A DNA stretch of 64,000 nt from Bacillota bacterium (GTDB lineage: Bacteria > Bacillota > Clostridia > Acetivibrionales > DTU013): contig JAFABI010000086.1 of the NCBI GenBank assembly GCA_023426125.1, forward strand, positions 1 through 64,000. Reading direction: 5' to 3'. The notes under the pieces are model-generated. The model did no database searches and was not told the origin of the DNA. It saw nothing but the letters and a program-made list of their open reading frames with translations. Each line of letters opens with the position of its first letter. Within the stretch, counting starts at the first letter, position 1. A program made the translations under genes and the position numbers. This document shows positions 60,727-64,000 of the stretch, in pieces.

Positions 60727-61890
60727 ATGAACTATAAAGAACGAAACCTTCGATCAAAAGAAATATGGGATGCTTATTTCGCCGGCGACCCCATCTGCGT
60801 TCCGCTGACGATATATGCGGACACGCGGACCTGGCTGGCGGAGCCTTCCGAAAACACAAGAGGCCTGGCCCTGTCCGAATACCTCAAGGATCCGGATACG
60901 ATGCTGAATGCGCAGGTGCGTACCAGGGAATGGATGCGCCGCACGATTCTCAGCGACGACATTTTTGTCCCCGAAGAGGGCTGGCCCCTCATTGTAGATT
61001 TTCAAAATTACGCCGAAGCCGCATGGTTTGGCGCAGAGGTCGTATTCAAAGATGAGCCGGTGGTCGTGCCTCTGCTGAAGGACGATAACAAATACGCTTT
61101 TTTGGAGCTTCCGCCGCCTACGATGGAAAATACTCTCGGGCGGGAGGTTTTAAGCTATTACGAGCACTTCCGGAAGGCCAGGGAAACTTTTGTTTATGAC
61201 GGGTTGCCCATCGGGAGCATCTCGCTTCCCTTTAACATAACAGGGACCGACGGCCCGTTTACGGTAAGCTGTCAGCTCCGGGGCGTAGAAGGCTTCATCA
61301 GCGATATGCTCGAGGAACCGGAATTTGCCTGCGCTTTGCTGGACTATGTGACAGACGCCACCATAGCTAGAATAAAGTGGGTGAGGGAATACCTGGGCGT
61401 GCCGTTAAAAAGCCCGGAGCACGGTTTTGCCGATGATTCCGTCGTGCTGCTTTCGCCTTCCATGTATGAAGAATTTATACTTCCACGCCATAGACGGATG
61501 TTTAATGAGCTTGGGACCAAAGGCGGAAAGCGGGGGATGCACCTTTGCGGCGACGCGCAGCGTTTTTTCCCCGTCCTTCAAAAAGAGCTCGGTATAATGA
61601 GCTTTGATACCGGTTTTCCCATTGACTTCGGACGGTTATATGACGAGCTTTCTCCCGGCACGGCGGTCTATGGAGGTCCGCATATCGGACTTATGCTGCT
61701 GGGGACGGAGTGCGAAGTATATAATGAAGCAGTTCGTATCCTCAGAAGCGGTGTGATGGAAAAAAGCCGCAGGTTTGTCCTGCGCGAGGGCAACGCTCTT
61801 GCGCCGGGAACGCCGACAAAAAACGTTAACGCTCTTTACAAGGCACGGGAGGATGCTGGATATTATGGCAAAAAACTTATCACATTTTGA
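60727..61890 (+). CDS. UroD/MtaA-family methyltransferase-like protein
   Basis: This 387-residue protein belongs to the uroporphyrinogen decarboxylase (URO-D) superfamily, which includes MtaA/MtbA methylcorrinoid:thiol methyltransferases. The zinc-type motif GMHLCGDAQ (His and Cys) near residue 280 and the later SFDTGFPIDFG fit the methyltransferase branch rather than heme synthesis. Early DYVTDATIARIKWVREYLG is also typical. It would move a methyl group from a corrinoid to an acceptor. ATG 60727 has AGGAGG upstream. It lies between importer C and a kinase, overlapping the kinase gene by 26 bases. Confidence 0.82.
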   Translation: MNYKERNLRSKEIWDAYFAGDPICVPLTIYADTRTWLAEPSENTRGLALSEYLKDPDTMLNAQVRTREWMRRTILSDDIFVPEEGWPLIVDFQNYAEAAWFGAEVVFKDEPVVVPLLKDDNKYAFLELPPPTMENTLGREVLSYYEHFRKARETFVYDGLPIGSISLPFNITGTDGPFTVSCQLRGVEGFISDMLEEPEFACALLDYVTDATIARIKWVREYLGVPLKSPEHGFADDSVVLLSPSMYEEFILPRHRRMFNELGTKGGKRGMHLCGDAQRFFPVLQKELGIMSFDTGFPIDFGRLYDELSPGTAVYGGPHIGLMLLGTECEVYNEAVRILRSGVMEKSRRFVLREGNALAPGTPTKNVNALYKAREDAGYYGKKLITF

Positions 61891-62941
61891 ACAGGATGAT
61901 ATAAAAGCAGCTCTGGCCGGGCTTTCTCATAAGAGCGTGTTTCTGGGCTTCGATGCCTTCATTGACTTTGCCGCTTCGCCTATCCGGCAGGGAAATGCGG
62001 TAAGACCGGCCGCGCTTTTTGAAACCATAGGCGAATGGGGCGCTTATATGCAGGAACACGACGGAGAGAACTGCTCCATCGAGCTGCTGGACGGCAAGCC
62101 GAGGATCGGCGGAAATATGGCCATAACTGCCAATGCCATATCGTCCTTCGGTATTAAAACCTATTGCGTCGGAACCTTTGGCTATCCCGGGGTACATCCG
62201 GTTTTTTCGGACATGGCGCCGTCCTGTGACCTGATATCCGTCGGCAGCCCCGGAGAAGCGATTGCTCTCGAATTTAAAAACGGCAAGGTCATTCTTGGAA
62301 TGAACCGGGACGTAAGCCTTCTGGACTGGGAGACCATCAAGGCGCGGGCCGGCCTTTCCCGGATCCTCCAATGCGCCGGGATGAGCGAGCTTCTTTTTCT
62401 GCTGAATTGGAGCGAACTTCCCGGCTCTACCGGCATTTTCAGGGGCATGAGGGAAGAGGTGCTGCCCAGGCTCCAAGGAAGCAAGCGGCTTTTCATTGAC
62501 TTTTCCGATTGCAGCCGCCGTGCGGACCCGGAGATCCTGGAGATTCTCCGCATCATTGGAGAAATGCCTCAAAATATCCGGGTCACCTTGAGCCTGAACA
62601 AGAACGAGGAGCGTATCATTTGCTCGGTCCTTGGCATTGATGCGGCAGATCCTTTTACCCGGGGAAAAAAGCTTGTCAAAGAGCTTGGCCTGGACTCGGT
62701 TTTCTTCCACAGCCGGGAGGTGAACGCGCTGGTGACCAGGGAGGATTGCGCGGCTCTGTCGCCCGAGCTTTGCCCCACTCCGGCGATCAATGTGGGCGCA
62801 GGGGACAACTTCAACGCCGGAGCGGCAATCGCCATGCTGATGGAGCTTTCTCCCGGCGATACGCTGAAATTTGCCGCCGAAACCGCCGGGTATTTTGTGA
62901 AAAACGGAAAAAGCTATAATTTTAAGGAGGGTACGCTATGA
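61865..62941 (+). CDS. PfkB/ribokinase-family carbohydrate kinase
   Basis: This protein of about 358 residues has a PfkB-type start (FLGFDAFIDFAASPI), RIGGNMAITANAISSFG in place of the usual GG motif, and the catalytic NVGAGDNFNAG (Asp base) near 313. It probably phosphorylates a sugar or sugar acid with ATP. The divergent N-terminal half sets it apart from ordinary fructokinases and hints at the ADP-dependent or sugar-acid branch; the substrate is unknown. ATG 61865 is 12 bases after GGAGG; ATG 61853 overlaps it. Its stop overlaps the GH4 start by 4 bases. Confidence 0.85.
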   Translation: MAKNLSHFEQDDIKAALAGLSHKSVFLGFDAFIDFAASPIRQGNAVRPAALFETIGEWGAYMQEHDGENCSIELLDGKPRIGGNMAITANAISSFGIKTYCVGTFGYPGVHPVFSDMAPSCDLISVGSPGEAIALEFKNGKVILGMNRDVSLLDWETIKARAGLSRILQCAGMSELLFLLNWSELPGSTGIFRGMREEVLPRLQGSKRLFIDFSDCSRRADPEILEILRIIGEMPQNIRVTLSLNKNEERIICSVLGIDAADPFTRGKKLVKELGLDSVFFHSREVNALVTREDCAALSPELCPTPAINVGAGDNFNAGAAIAMLMELSPGDTLKFAAETAGYFVKNGKSYNFKEGTL

Positions 62942-64000
62942 AAAACGAGGTGAAATTTACTATCATCGGGGCAGGCAGTATTTGCTTTTGTCCCACAACG
63001 GTTGCCGATATCCTGCGCAGCGAGCGCTTTGGATCCCTGGATAAGCTCACCATCCACCTGATGGACATCCGGCAGGAAGCGCTGGACGTGAGCCGCGCTT
63101 TTTGTGAGAAGCTGGCCCGGAAGCTGGACAAAAGAGTCATCCTTGAGTCCTCGACGGACCTGTACAAGGCCGTGAGCGGCGCCGATTTTGTTACTACCGC
63201 CATTGAAGTCAACCGTTATCACTACTGGTCAATGGATTTCCACATTCCACGCCGGTATGGTTTCCGCCAGGTTTACGGTGAAAATGGCGGCCCGGGCGGT
63301 ATGTTCCATACGCTGCGCAATTTGCCTCCCATGCTGGAGATTGCCCGCGCCATGGAAAAAGAGTGTCCCGACGCATGGCTGCTAAACTATACAAATCCCG
63401 AAGCAAAGCTTGTAGAAGGGATTTCAAAGCTCACTAAGGTCAAGGCCGTCGGTCTTTGCCACGGTGTGCGCATGGGCGTTGACCAGCTGGCCCTGTTTCT
63501 GAATATGCCAAAAGAACGCGTAGGCGTCTCCGCCGTCGGTCTGAACCATTTCGGATGGTTTACCAGGATTTGGGACCGGGAAACCGGCGATGATCTTTAC
63601 CCGAGGCTCCGTGAACAGGAAAAGAAGGTTCACTGGCTTGCGCATTGGGATGAGTTCGGCTTAACAAGAATGATGTTCAGGACATACGGGCTCTGGTCCT
63701 ATCCCGGTACCAACCATATCGGCGAATATATCGCGTGGAGCGACGAGTTTCTCGCAAGCTCCAGGATACAGTTCTTTTTTGACCCGGTTTCGGAGCACCC
63801 CTGGGAAACCGGAATCCCGCCGGAATTTGTCTATTCCTTCTCCGGCAACCCTACCGACCGGGAGCTTTTCCCCGAGGAAAAGCCGTTTGTCGGCGATCCG
63901 GGCTTTGTCCAGAGCTTTAACGCAGACAGTGAGGAATATAAATACTCCAGAGAGTATGGCATTCCTATTGCCGAGGCGGTTTTCTTCGATATCCCTACGG
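62938..64000 (+). CDS. GH4-family NAD-dependent glycosidase, cut by window end
   Basis: The first 354 codons are present; the gene runs off the right edge. The Rossmann start FTIIGAGSICFCPTT, LLNYTNPEAK, GLCHGV with metal ligand Cys174 and GLNHFGW with His204 match glycoside hydrolase family 4. Its positions agree with the metal Cys174 and nearby His203 of characterised members. GH4 enzymes cleave alpha- or beta-glycosides or 6-phosphoglycosides by an NAD/Mn redox mechanism. AAGGAGG precedes ATG 62938, which overlaps the kinase stop. Specificity (glucoside, galactoside or glucuronide) is not decidable. Confidence 0.92.
   Translation, partial: MKNEVKFTIIGAGSICFCPTTVADILRSERFGSLDKLTIHLMDIRQEALDVSRAFCEKLARKLDKRVILESSTDLYKAVSGADFVTTAIEVNRYHYWSMDFHIPRRYGFRQVYGENGGPGGMFHTLRNLPPMLEIARAMEKECPDAWLLNYTNPEAKLVEGISKLTKVKAVGLCHGVRMGVDQLALFLNMPKERVGVSAVGLNHFGWFTRIWDRETGDDLYPRLREQEKKVHWLAHWDEFGLTRMMFRTYGLWSYPGTNHIGEYIAWSDEFLASSRIQFFFDPVSEHPWETGIPPEFVYSFSGNPTDRELFPEEKPFVGDPGFVQSFNADSEEYKYSREYGIPIAEAVFFDIPT

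Overview
The window looks like a chromosomal segment of a spore-forming, low-to-medium G+C Clostridia that lives on plant polysaccharides. The evidence is a GerA-type germination operon with a sigma-G-like promoter, a YhcN-type sporulation protein, two YesM/YesN-type two-component systems, three CUT1-type sugar ABC importers, and carbohydrate enzymes of the GH127, DUF4038 (GH140-like), GH99/WbsX-like, SGNH and GH4 types. I cannot name a species. No rRNA or tRNA gene was seen.

Layout. (1) 1-2.8 kb: a 5' fragment of a QueD-like gene behind a preQ1-I-like hairpin, a Fur/PerR regulator, a serine beta-lactamase-fold hydrolase and a GNAT acetyltransferase. (2) 3.0-18.3 kb: sugar locus A. It holds a GntR/UTRA regulator, a YesM-type kinase and AraC-type response regulator, two roughly 95%-identical binding lipoproteins from a recent tandem duplication, two permeases, a GH127 arabinofuranosidase, a dehydrogenase, an SMP-30 lactonase, an FGGY kinase and a UPF0303 protein. 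(3) 18.3-31.4 kb: sugar locus B. A divergent regulator/kinase pair precedes a binding protein, two permeases, a WbsX/GH99-like protein, a very large secreted DUF5060-DUF4038-discoidin protein and an SGNH hydrolase, closed by a terminator. (4) 31.5-36.1 kb: two SDR enzymes, a multispanning membrane protein, a PadR repressor and a DUF1700/DUF4097 protein. The two promoters carry palindromes placed at the same distance from the -35 box.

(5) 36.2-38.8 kb: a DUF234-type ATPase, a four-repeat CRISPR remnant of type I-C repeat sequence with no cas genes, and palindromic elements. (6) 38.8-44.4 kb: a YibE/F protein, alkaline phosphatase, an HD-domain protein, two CBO0543-like membrane proteins and an SDR. 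(7) 44.5-49.7 kb: a YhcN-like protein and a gerA-type A-B-C operon followed by an unannotated 55-residue two-helix protein. (8) 49.9-53.9 kb: an MBL hydrolase, a MITE-like element, a YitT protein and transketolase. (9) 54.2-64 kb: sugar locus C. A ROK regulator and a seven-gene operon share the same 20-bp operator. The operon encodes a pyrrolysine-free MttB-family methyltransferase, a large binding lipoprotein, two permeases, a UroD/MtaA-like methyltransferase, a PfkB kinase and a GH4 glycosidase cut by the window end.

How they work together. Loci A and B read as sense-import-degrade systems for side chains of plant cell-wall polysaccharide, perhaps pectin, because GH127 and DUF4038/GH140 both occur in rhamnogalacturonan-II degradation. 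None of the three importers has its own ATPase gene here, so a shared MsmX-type ATPase elsewhere is likely. Locus C is the most novel: it combines glycoside import and GH4 hydrolysis with two families normally used in corrinoid-dependent demethylation, suggesting use of a methylated or quaternary-amine glycoside. Several dispersed palindromic repeat families lie between the genes.
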